NCBI GenBank assembly: GCA_003508605.1
Contig: DNUB01000314.1
Location: 1 to 6,454, forward strand
Direction: 5' to 3'
Length of the DNA stretch: 6,454 bases
From: Oscillospiraceae bacterium
GTDB taxonomy: Bacteria; Bacillota; Clostridia; Oscillospirales; Ruminococcaceae
The notes beneath the pieces are model-generated. The model was not told the DNA's origin. It was given only the letters and a program-made list of their open reading frames with translations, and ran no database searches. How positions within the stretch are numbered: the first letter of the stretch is position 1; each line of letters opens with the position of its first letter. Of the stretch, positions 1-6,337 are shown one piece after another. Made by a program: the position numbers and the translations under genes.

Positions 1-41
1 GGGGCGTTGCCCCTCATTGAAAGACAGGTTCTTAACGCTGT
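1..41 (-). terminator. Possible 3' end hairpins after coaX
   Basis: Downstream of the coaX stop the minus strand can form a 7 bp stem with one bulged base and an AAG loop (24-41) and a 5 bp GGGGC/GCCCC hairpin with a three-base loop (1-13). Neither is followed by a visible U-run inside the window. The second is at the edge, so any U-tract would be off the end. A terminator or a GC-rich intergenic repeat are both possible. Confidence 0.3.
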
Positions 42-46
42 GACCC

Positions 47-823
47 TCATTTTTTCGTATTCCTGCTGTTTTTATCATAAATAATCTTAAGCCCCTTCAA
101 AACCAGCTGCCGATCCAAAATAAAGTCATTTCTGCAATAATCCTTGATCAGTGCGCCAAAGCCGCCCGTAACCACTACCGTTGACTTACCCAGCCGCTCC
201 TGAAAACGGTCGATAAAATTATCCAGCATACCCGCATGACCGTAAAGAATACCCGAACGCATACAGTCGACGGTGTTGGTGCCTATTACGGGAGCGTTGC
301 CCTCTAAGCTTATCATAGGCAGGGACATAGTGCCGCTTGCCAGTGCTTCAAGGGAAATTTTTATACCCGGAGCGATAATGCCGCCGATAAATGCGCCGTC
401 CTTATTAACCGCATAAACCTTTGAGGCAGTGCCCAAATCTATTACTATGCAGGGCAGCGGATATAATTCCTTAGCCGCCGCTCCGCCGCATGCCAGATCC
501 GCTCCCAAGGTGGACGGGTCGTCGATAAGTATGTTAAGTCCCGTCTTTACCCCCGCTCCCACCATAACAGGCTCGACGCCGAACACCCTCTTTACCGCCG
601 CCTTAAGCTGATCTGCCACAGGCGGCACCACCGAAGAAATAACTGCGCCGTCTATCTGCTCGGTCTTAAGGCTGTAAAGGCTGAAAAGCTGGGCAAGAGT
701 CACCGCATATTGGTCCGCCATACGGTTTTTGTCGGTATCCATGCGGGATTCAAAAACCGCCTTATCGCCGTCGAATATTCCGTATACTATATTGGTATTC
801 CCGATATCAACAGTCAATATCAT
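47..823 (-). CDS. coaX: Type III pantothenate kinase CoaX
   Basis: This 258-residue protein has the usual length and layout of type III pantothenate kinase, the ASKHA-fold cytoplasmic enzyme that phosphorylates pantothenate with ATP in the first step of coenzyme A synthesis. Visible motifs are the N-terminal phosphate-binding DIGNTN (residues 6-11), SSVVPPV (63-69), KTGLNI (93-98), GAD with the presumed catalytic Asp109 (107-109), DLGTAS (129-134), GGIIAPGIKIS (147-157) and a C-terminal VVTGGFG (217-223). From family knowledge, type III enzymes need a monovalent cation and resist CoA feedback. Two positions differ from the sequence I remember as typical: GADR is GADL and DFGTATT is DLGTASK. 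The start is fixed by the DIGNTN motif beginning at residue 6. The gene begins 21 bases after the stop of the YfhO-family gene, and tandem AAAGGA sequences (836-841, 841-846) overlap that stop codon, so co-transcription and perhaps coupled translation are likely. Family assignment is secure. Confidence 0.96.
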   Translation of the reverse strand: MILTVDIGNTNIVYGIFDGDKAVFESRMDTDKNRMADQYAVTLAQLFSLYSLKTEQIDGAVISSVVPPVADQLKAAVKRVFGVEPVMVGAGVKTGLNILIDDPSTLGADLACGGAAAKELYPLPCIVIDLGTASKVYAVNKDGAFIGGIIAPGIKISLEALASGTMSLPMISLEGNAPVIGTNTVDCMRSGILYGHAGMLDNFIDRFQERLGKSTVVVTGGFGALIKDYCRNDFILDRQLVLKGLKIIYDKNSRNTKK

Positions 824-844
824 ATTAGATATTTTTCCTTTCCT

Positions 845-3800
845 TTACTGCCGGGAGCCGTCCTGAGGCTGTTCCACGGACTCGTTTTCGGACTTTTCCT
901 CCGGTTTATTTTCGGAACCCTTTTCCTTTTTGCCTTCGGAGTCTTCCTTTGCCTTTCCTGCGGATTCTCCCTCCGCTTTGTCGGTATCCTTGCCGCCGTC
1001 CTCGATTAAACCGTCGATGTCCTCATATTCGTCTCGGTCGTACTCGTCCTCGATCTTTCCCTCCCGGAACAGCTTTCTTTCGGCAAACTCCGCTTCCTTC
1101 TGTGCCTTCAGTTCAAGATTGGCCTCGCCGACGTATATTTTGCGCAGATGCTCTCTGCGCAGCCTTCTGTCCTCGGGATTGCGCTTAAGCCACAGAATGA
1201 CAAGTCCGATAAATATGATGATTCCCGCAGCGGAAATAATTATTGCGGCAGGATAGCCTGCGGTGGTGAACCTCATCTCAATAGTGTGATTTCCCGCCGA
1301 AAGGGGCAGTGCGATAAGGGAATCCACCGTTTCAACGCTCTCGGTTATGACTCCGTCAACATAGATCTTCCAGCCCTTTTCCACGGGAATGGTGGTAAAG
1401 AACGTCATATCCCTGTCGCAGCTTACCCTGCTCACCACCTTAGTGGCGGAGTCCAGCTCACATACGGTGTCCTTATTTGTTTCAAGCAGCTCGGAAAGCC
1501 CCTGCTTCATTGCCTCTTCGTTTCCTATATAAAACTCCGCTTCACGGAAATAAAGGTTATCCTTTGTAAGAGAGAGCTTGACGGTTATCTCCTGCCCCTC
1601 TTCAAATTCCCCGAAGTTTCTCATATAGTTATTGTCGCCTTCAAAATACTTGCCCTTTGACATACCGTTTACCGATACGTCGACGGTTCTTTCATAGGTG
1701 GAGGGCAGATACATGTAAAGGTCGCCCGTTTTGGTCATCGTAAAGGTGTAGGTAAGGCTTGCGGGATTTCCCGTATTGATCTTTTTAAAGCTGCGGTGCT
1801 CGTCCGAGGTGTTGCCCTGATTTATGTTGGTGGTTTCAAGGCTTGGGTCCTGAATCCTTGTATAATACTCGTAATCCTTGCCGATAAGGGTGTTAAGCAG
1901 CTCGGTCTGCGCCTTAAAGGGGTCGAACTCGCTGAGATGCAGCTCAAGGGCTTCCTTTTCGACCAAATAGCATATGGGCAGCGCATATTCGTTTTCGGTA
2001 ACGCTGATCTCCCTGCCGTTTCTTACGTCGTCGGTGGTATTATTGTCCGTGCTTAGCTCATATTTTACGCCAAACAGGCTGGAGGTTATCATGGTTGCGC
2101 CGCTGTATCTGGTGTAATGGCTTCTTGCGGTAAAGCCCAAGCGTTTTAACAATTCTATGGGCTTTGCGTTCAGGGTGGAGGAGCTGTGGGAAAGACCGTA
2201 CATATTTACCGCCAAGGGATCGTTTACCGTGCGGAAAAACTGTTTTTCTATGCGGTAAAAGCCGTCGTCCTTTTCCTTTATCTCGTCTACCTTTTCTCTT
2301 AAAGGCAAAATTACGTCAAGATAGCTGGGACGGGTGGAATAAACGATATCCCTGTGCTGGGTGTAGATCTGAGCGGCGGTGTTGTATACCGCCTCGCTGC
2401 AGATTACGCCCATAATGATAAAGGAGAAAACTCTGGTGCGGTTTCTGCGAAAATCCATATTAAAGCTTCTGCGCAGCTGTAAAACCACCGCCGTAACCGT
2501 AAAGAGAATTATCATGGCGGGAATGATCGTAGAGAAGTTGTCCAAGGTATCTCTGCCGTTGTTCAGATCCTCTACGAAATTATCCATATTTTCCTGATAA
2601 ACCATTATGGCGAACCACACTGCGGCGGTAACGCCGATAATCCTTGTGTTGATCTCCTTGATTTTGTCAAAGGTTCTTGCGGCAATAACCGTAAGCAGGA
2701 AACAAATCATAAAGGAATAGCGGTAAGGCAGCCAGTTGGGCATTTGTCCCCCGTGCCACATCATATCCACGGGACGGACATACATACACAGAACAAGCAG
2801 CAAAAGCACCGCCGCATAGCCTATTCGCTCACTGCGCCTTATCTTGTGGCAGAAGAAAAAGGAGGGTACAAGCAGAATGGTGATAGTTCCGCAGTAAAGG
2901 AAGGGCAGTCCCGACATACGCACGGTGTCGTAGCTGTTGGGCAGAATCTTATCCAAAAGCTCGATAAAGGGGAAGTTTTCCTTTAAGCTGTAATCGGGAG
3001 TGGAAAAGGCAAACTTTCCGTAAGAAAGGGACTCGTATACGGGAATAATCATAAAAGCGGAGATCATAACGGCGACAACGCCTAAGCCCAAAATCGAAAC
3101 GGCGATTTTGAAAAAGCTTTCCCTTGCTTCGCTGTGCTTGGTGATAACCATATAGAGCATAAAATATATCACGGAAAAAATGGCCAGCATATAGCCGATA
3201 TAGAAGCAGGTAACAAAGCCGTAAACCCATGCGAACATCAAAAGCCTGAACCGCCTTTGATCCACAAAACGCTCAATGCCCAAACAAATAATGGGAAGTA
3301 TCATAACGCCGTCAAGCCACATGGGGTTCATGGTCTGAACGACGGTGTAGGCGCAAAGGGAATAGCAGATGCTGAACAAAACGGTGGAAAGCTTGGTGCA
3401 TTTTTTTGAGCGGGACAGATAGATCGACATACAAAGACCTATCGCACCCACCTTTGTGCACATCATAACAAGAAGCCCGTCGAGAATATGAGCTCTCGGA
3501 AAAAGCCATACGATAAAGTTAAAGGGGCTGGCAAGATAGTAGCCGATAATGCCCATCCACTCTCCCGAAAGGTTTCTGCTCCATGAATAAAACAGGCTTT
3601 CGTCGCCGTACAATACGTCATACATATGGTCGTAGTAATAAACATACTGTCCGTTAAGGTCAAGGGACAGTACGCTTTGCTTGCCCAGGGGATACACTCC
3701 GAAAATAAAGTAGCTTATGAGAAGTATAAGCGCAGGCAGCAAAAAGGACAGCCACATTTGGTTTTCCTTTTTGAAAAAATGAATTATGCCGTTTTTGGCA

Positions 3801-3862
3801 TAGCCCAAATATTCCCGCGCCGTATCACCGAAGCTTTTTTTTGCCGTAGCTGTTGCGGTCAT
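845..3862 (-). CDS. YfhO-family membrane glycosyltransferase-like protein with a charged C-terminal tail
   Basis: This 1005-residue polytopic membrane protein matches the YfhO family. The N-terminal half (about 37-490) holds roughly a dozen hydrophobic segments. Family-like motifs are DLNGQYVYYYD (68-78, after the first membrane segment), NPMWLDG (179-185) and PNWLPYRYSF (375-384). Residues about 500-870 form a large, mostly soluble and probably extracytoplasmic domain, ending in the characteristic GWKIYVDG and AGNHTIEMRF strands. A last membrane helix lies at about 872-893. Residues 894-1005 are a highly charged, presumably cytoplasmic tail whose last 50 or so residues are low-complexity Lys/Glu/Ser/Gly. 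In B. subtilis, YfhO partners with CsbB and adds GlcNAc to lipoteichoic acid; by analogy this protein would transfer a lipid-linked sugar outside the membrane. The acceptor and sugar cannot be read from sequence. The start has an AAAGGAA site eight bases upstream. The gene follows the GT2 gene after 106 bases, consistent with a donor-synthase/transferase pair. Confidence 0.9.
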   Translation of the reverse strand: MTATATAKKSFGDTAREYLGYAKNGIIHFFKKENQMWLSFLLPALILLISYFIFGVYPLGKQSVLSLDLNGQYVYYYDHMYDVLYGDESLFYSWSRNLSGEWMGIIGYYLASPFNFIVWLFPRAHILDGLLVMMCTKVGAIGLCMSIYLSRSKKCTKLSTVLFSICYSLCAYTVVQTMNPMWLDGVMILPIICLGIERFVDQRRFRLLMFAWVYGFVTCFYIGYMLAIFSVIYFMLYMVITKHSEARESFFKIAVSILGLGVVAVMISAFMIIPVYESLSYGKFAFSTPDYSLKENFPFIELLDKILPNSYDTVRMSGLPFLYCGTITILLVPSFFFCHKIRRSERIGYAAVLLLLVLCMYVRPVDMMWHGGQMPNWLPYRYSFMICFLLTVIAARTFDKIKEINTRIIGVTAAVWFAIMVYQENMDNFVEDLNNGRDTLDNFSTIIPAMIILFTVTAVVLQLRRSFNMDFRRNRTRVFSFIIMGVICSEAVYNTAAQIYTQHRDIVYSTRPSYLDVILPLREKVDEIKEKDDGFYRIEKQFFRTVNDPLAVNMYGLSHSSSTLNAKPIELLKRLGFTARSHYTRYSGATMITSSLFGVKYELSTDNNTTDDVRNGREISVTENEYALPICYLVEKEALELHLSEFDPFKAQTELLNTLIGKDYEYYTRIQDPSLETTNINQGNTSDEHRSFKKINTGNPASLTYTFTMTKTGDLYMYLPSTYERTVDVSVNGMSKGKYFEGDNNYMRNFGEFEEGQEITVKLSLTKDNLYFREAEFYIGNEEAMKQGLSELLETNKDTVCELDSATKVVSRVSCDRDMTFFTTIPVEKGWKIYVDGVITESVETVDSLIALPLSAGNHTIEMRFTTAGYPAAIIISAAGIIIFIGLVILWLKRNPEDRRLRREHLRKIYVGEANLELKAQKEAEFAERKLFREGKIEDEYDRDEYEDIDGLIEDGGKDTDKAEGESAGKAKEDSEGKKEKGSENKPEEKSENESVEQPQDGSRQ

Positions 3863-3872
3863 CTTTTAAGTT

Positions 3873-3886
3873 CCTTTCCGAAAAGG
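3873..3886 (-). promoter_or_regulatory. Small hairpin that includes the ribosome binding site of the YfhO-family gene
   Basis: The minus strand reads CCTTT-TCGG-AAAGG, a perfect 5 bp stem with a four-base loop. Its 3' arm AAAGG (plus positions 3873-3877) is the core of the AAAGGAA ribosome binding site, which ends eight bases before the ATG at 3862. Folding would hide this site. The stem is short and its AT pairs make it weak, so regulatory relevance is uncertain. Confidence 0.4.
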
Positions 3887-3968
3887 TCGTTGTCTTTTCT
3901 CTTAAGTCTTTTAATGCCTATTTATTAAACGATTTTTTCCTTTAATGCTCACAGCGGTTTGGGGGTTT
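3887..3968 (-). other. AT-rich spacer between the GT2 and YfhO-family genes
   Basis: This is the longest gap inside the operon (106 bases including the ribosome binding site region). It is AT-rich with no convincing terminator or promoter, so read-through from the upstream genes is the simplest model. Confidence 0.5.
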
Positions 3969-4892
3969 TTATTTTGAGGCGTCCTTTGATTTGTCGGTAT
4001 CGAGAGAAACGATATATCTCGGTCTTCCCTTGATTTCCTCGTAAATCTTGCTCAAATAATATCCGATAACTCCCAGGGCAAGCATTATAAGCGAGGCGGA
4101 GAACAGAACAACGGGAATTATGCCGTTCTGATATTGACCGCTGCAAAGCTTAACCAAGGAAAGGATCCCCGAAACGATTGACGCAATAAAAAATATAATG
4201 CCGAAAACCGTCACAAGATGCAGGGGAGCGTTGGTAAAGCTGGTGAGATTTGCCATTGCGAATTTAAAAAGTTTTTTAAAGCTCCACTTGCTTGTCCCTG
4301 CGTTTCTGGGGGCGACGTTAAATTCCACCCTTGTCGTCTTAAAGCCCACCCAAGCCGACAAAGCCCTGTAAAAGGTTATTCTTTCGGGCAGCTCGTTCAG
4401 TGCGTCGATTACCTGCCTGTCCATAAGCTTATAGTCGCTGGCTCCGTTCATATCTATATTTGACGAACCCTTCATCATACCGTAAAAGCTTTTGGCGAAA
4501 AAGCCGTAAATGGGGTTTTCCTTTCCTCTGGAGGCCTTTACCGCTTCCACCACCTGATAGCCCTGCTTCCACAGATTGTACATTTCCACCATAAGCTTCG
4601 GCGGATGCTGCAAATCGCAGTCGATAACGACGGCGCAGTCTCCCTTGCAGTGCTTTAAGCCCGCAAAAATTGCGCCCTCCTTGCCGAAGTTGCGGGAAAA
4701 CTTTAATCCCCTTACCCACCTGTTTTTCTCGGCAAGCCCTTCGATAAGCTCCCAAGTCCTGTCCCTTGAGCCGTCGTCCACAAAAAGAATTTCGCAGTCT
4801 ATGCCGTTTTCTTCCATTATGCCGCCTATCACGGCGGCGGTATTTTCGATATTATCCTCCTCGTTATAAGCAGGAATTATTATTGACATCAT
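3969..4892 (-). CDS. GT2-family polyprenyl-phosphate glycosyltransferase (CsbB/GtrB/DPM1-like)
   Basis: This 307-residue membrane-anchored family 2 glycosyltransferase resembles CsbB, GtrB and dolichol-phosphate mannosyltransferase. The GT-A domain shows SIIIPAYNEEDN (3-14), VDDGS (38-42) and a DCD metal/nucleotide-sugar motif (91-93) in the segment DCDLQHPP, where family members often have DADLQDPP. An Arg/Gly-Ser-Lys region follows (RNAGTSKWSF, 196-205). Two C-terminal hydrophobic helices (about 223-247 and 258-282) are followed by a short cytoplasmic tail. Such enzymes move a sugar from a nucleotide donor to undecaprenyl phosphate at the inner membrane face. The adjacent YfhO-family gene makes the CsbB-like role the best reading. 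The donor sugar is unknown, with GlcNAc or glucose the commonest in relatives. The gene starts with two consecutive ATG codons, and GAGGAG at 4904-4909 lies 11 bases before the first, which I chose. That site is inside the last codons of the upstream gene, with only six bases between genes, so translation is probably coupled. Confidence 0.93.
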   Translation of the reverse strand: MMSIIIPAYNEEDNIENTAAVIGGIMEENGIDCEILFVDDGSRDRTWELIEGLAEKNRWVRGLKFSRNFGKEGAIFAGLKHCKGDCAVVIDCDLQHPPKLMVEMYNLWKQGYQVVEAVKASRGKENPIYGFFAKSFYGMMKGSSNIDMNGASDYKLMDRQVIDALNELPERITFYRALSAWVGFKTTRVEFNVAPRNAGTSKWSFKKLFKFAMANLTSFTNAPLHLVTVFGIIFFIASIVSGILSLVKLCSGQYQNGIIPVVLFSASLIMLALGVIGYYLSKIYEEIKGRPRYIVSLDTDKSKDASK

Positions 4893-4898
4893 GATCTT

Positions 4899-6032
4899 TT
4901 ATTCTCCTCGCTTGTTTGAAGCCTCAACGGTAAGCCCTCCGCTGCCTGTGGTCACATACAGGTATTTAGATAAGTCCGAGGTCTTTTGAAGATCTATACT
5001 TCCGTAAAATCTTTCGTCAAGTCCCATAAGACTGCTGTCAAGCCAGCCGCTTTCGGTACGGTACTGCAAATTCACTCCCGAAAAATCGGGGACCAGCACC
5101 GTTATATTTCCCTCCCTGCTCTCAAAGCTTCCCGAGCTTACAAAAGCGTTGTAGGAACAGAAAATATCTCCTCTTACGGCGGCTGCGTCTATTTCCTTAT
5201 GTGCGCCGTAAATGTAAATGCTGCCGCTTCTGGTGCGGAGCTTGCAGTATCGTGACAAGGTCTCCTCCACCGTAATATCTCCGCTGCCGCTGTTAAAATA
5301 AAATTCCCGGTAATCCCTTACAGGCAGCCACAGGGTCATTTTGTAGCCGAACTGATCCTTGGCGAAAACCGAAATCGTAAAGGAATCGTCCTGGGTAAGC
5401 CTTAGGTAATCCTCGCTGCTTTCCTCCACAATAACCGGCATATCGTTGGTGTATTCCAATGTAATGTTATCGCCGTCATAGCATTTTATCTCAAAATCGA
5501 GTCCCGACGTGCTGATATAAATATAGTTGGCATTGGGAAAGGTAAGCCTTTCCTTAACCACCGTACCCTCATACCCACGCTCCGAATCCATATAAACAAA
5601 ACCGATCAGCACCGCAAGAGAAGCAAGAGAAAGAACCAGGCTTATTTTAAAATGGGGGAAAAAGCTGAAATTTGAATATATTCTTCTCCATCTTTTACCC
5701 GCCGCTGCGGCAAGGTAGGTATATAAGAGTCTTACCGAAAAGGGAGCAAGCAGGCAAAGGGAAAAGCACAGAAATACCCCAAGACACAGCATAAAAGCTC
5801 CTGCCGCCGCAAGGGACGCAGGAGAAAGGTCCGAAACCACATTGAGAGGCGTTATATCGCCCAATAAGCAAAGCAGTCCCAGGGGAAGGCATAAAAGCCC
5901 CACCGAAAGAGCAATAAGCGCAAAAACCGCTATGGAAAAATTTATGCCGAAAAGCACCAGAAAGCCCGCTGCGGCGGGTATCATAAAAATTCTCGGCAAA
6001 AGCACTCTCGGAGGCTTTTTCCCTTTATCCAT
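4899..6032 (-). CDS. Membrane-anchored DUF4097-like beta-repeat protein, function unknown
   Basis: This 377-residue protein has two parts. Residues about 14-150 contain hydrophobic segments at roughly 14-32, 35-58, 74-108 and 128-148, with a basic loop (GKRWRR, 112-117) between the last two. Residues about 155-377 are a soluble beta-rich domain with a repeated turn motif: SGSGDI (248-253), RSGSI (268-272), RGDI (287-290), EGNI (307-310), SGWL (328-331) and SGGL (364-367). The first five are about 18-21 residues apart. This pattern is that of the DUF4097 putative-adhesin type of beta-solenoid. The hydrophobic half resembles the membrane part of DUF1700/HAAS proteins, but the cytosolic helical HAAS domain is absent. 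The beta domain probably faces outside, though topology is inferred. The start is supported by AGAGGAAG (6041-6048) eight bases upstream. As first gene of an operon with two glycosyltransferase-type genes, an envelope role is plausible but unproven, and no enzymatic motif is visible. Confidence 0.8.
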   Translation of the reverse strand: MDKGKKPPRVLLPRIFMIPAAAGFLVLFGINFSIAVFALIALSVGLLCLPLGLLCLLGDITPLNVVSDLSPASLAAAGAFMLCLGVFLCFSLCLLAPFSVRLLYTYLAAAAGKRWRRIYSNFSFFPHFKISLVLSLASLAVLIGFVYMDSERGYEGTVVKERLTFPNANYIYISTSGLDFEIKCYDGDNITLEYTNDMPVIVEESSEDYLRLTQDDSFTISVFAKDQFGYKMTLWLPVRDYREFYFNSGSGDITVEETLSRYCKLRTRSGSIYIYGAHKEIDAAAVRGDIFCSYNAFVSSGSFESREGNITVLVPDFSGVNLQYRTESGWLDSSLMGLDERFYGSIDLQKTSDLSKYLYVTTGSGGLTVEASNKRGE

Positions 6033-6290
6033 TCTATTATCTTCCTCTTAGGCGGCGTCTGATGCTGAAGCGGGTACCGCGTCAGTTTAAAAGGGGAGCG
6101 GCTTAAGCCGTATTTTTGCGGCGCCGCCTTTATTATTGTGTCCCCCGCTTTTGCCAAATCCGCCCACGGGGGCGTCCCTGCTTTGCGTCAGCCCGCCCTG
6201 AAGCGTCCGCATATTCCTGCGGCGGGGCTCTCGGTAGGGAACGCCCCGCCTGCCGTCCTTGTCTTATTTTAATTTGGATTTAGTTTTAAC
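6033..6290 (-). promoter_or_regulatory. Long GC-rich structured 5' leader of the operon
   Basis: This stretch between the predicted transcription start (about 6290) and the first ATG holds no gene I can support. Bases 6121-6240 are 65% GC (78 of 120), while 6261-6310 are 20%. Inverted repeats include 6051-6057 with 6122-6128 (7 bp), the hairpin 6065-6085 (4 bp, one mismatch, 4 bp, GTA loop), the palindromes CGGCTTAAGCCG (6099-6110) and GCGGCGCCGC (6118-6127), CGCCC/GGGCG (6161-6165 with 6170-6174), CCGCA/TGCGG (6207-6211 with 6218-6222) and an 8 bp repeat (6221-6228 with 6243-6250). Bases 6169-6179 are also complementary to 6236-6247 apart from one extra base, which excludes some of these hairpins. 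It could be a cis-regulatory RNA or a dispersed palindromic repeat. I do not recognise a known riboswitch. Confidence 0.5.
6041..6048 (-). promoter_or_regulatory. Ribosome binding site of the beta-repeat protein gene
   Basis: The minus strand reads AGAGGAAG, eight bases before the ATG at 6032, which supports that start. It lies three bases after the GC-rich inverted repeat half at 6051-6057, so folding of the leader could affect its access. Confidence 0.75.
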
Positions 6291-6296
6291 CACATT

Positions 6297-6325
6297 ATTT
6301 TAACACAATAGAGTTGAAGTGTCAA
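6297..6325 (-). promoter_or_regulatory. Sigma-A-type promoter with extended -10
   Basis: On the minus strand a perfect -35 box TTGACA (6325-6320) is followed by a 17-base spacer (6319-6303) and the -10 box TAAAAT (6302-6297), one mismatch from consensus. The three bases before the -10 are TGT, which fits the extended TGn motif. Transcription would start near 6290 in an AT-rich stretch and read through the leader into all four genes. This is the only strong promoter match seen on the coding strand outside the genes. Confidence 0.85.
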
Positions 6326-6337
6326 GGGGTTGGGTTT

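Noticed and set aside
1148..1660. Plus-strand open frame of 170 codons
   Set aside because: It lies wholly inside the YfhO-family gene, resembles no known family and is explained by codon bias on the opposite strand. The other plus-strand frames in this gene were dismissed likewise.
2949..3230. Minus-strand open frame overlapping the YfhO-family gene in another frame
   Set aside because: The main frame here encodes membrane helices consistent with the family; the alternative has no recognisable content.
3887..3968. Possible internal promoter before the YfhO-family gene (TTTAAT-like -10)
   Set aside because: No acceptable -35 element lies at 16-18 bases; the match is what AT-rich sequence gives by chance.
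3969..4892. Naming the GT2 gene as dolichol-phosphate mannosyltransferase
   Set aside because: Sequence similarity to that family is real, but bacteria use undecaprenyl phosphate, and the donor sugar cannot be read from the sequence.
6099..6117. Plus-strand terminator (CGGCTTAAGCCG followed by TATTTTT)
   Set aside because: No plus-strand gene ends here and the stem would have only four pairs around a TTAA loop; it is better treated as part of the leader structure.
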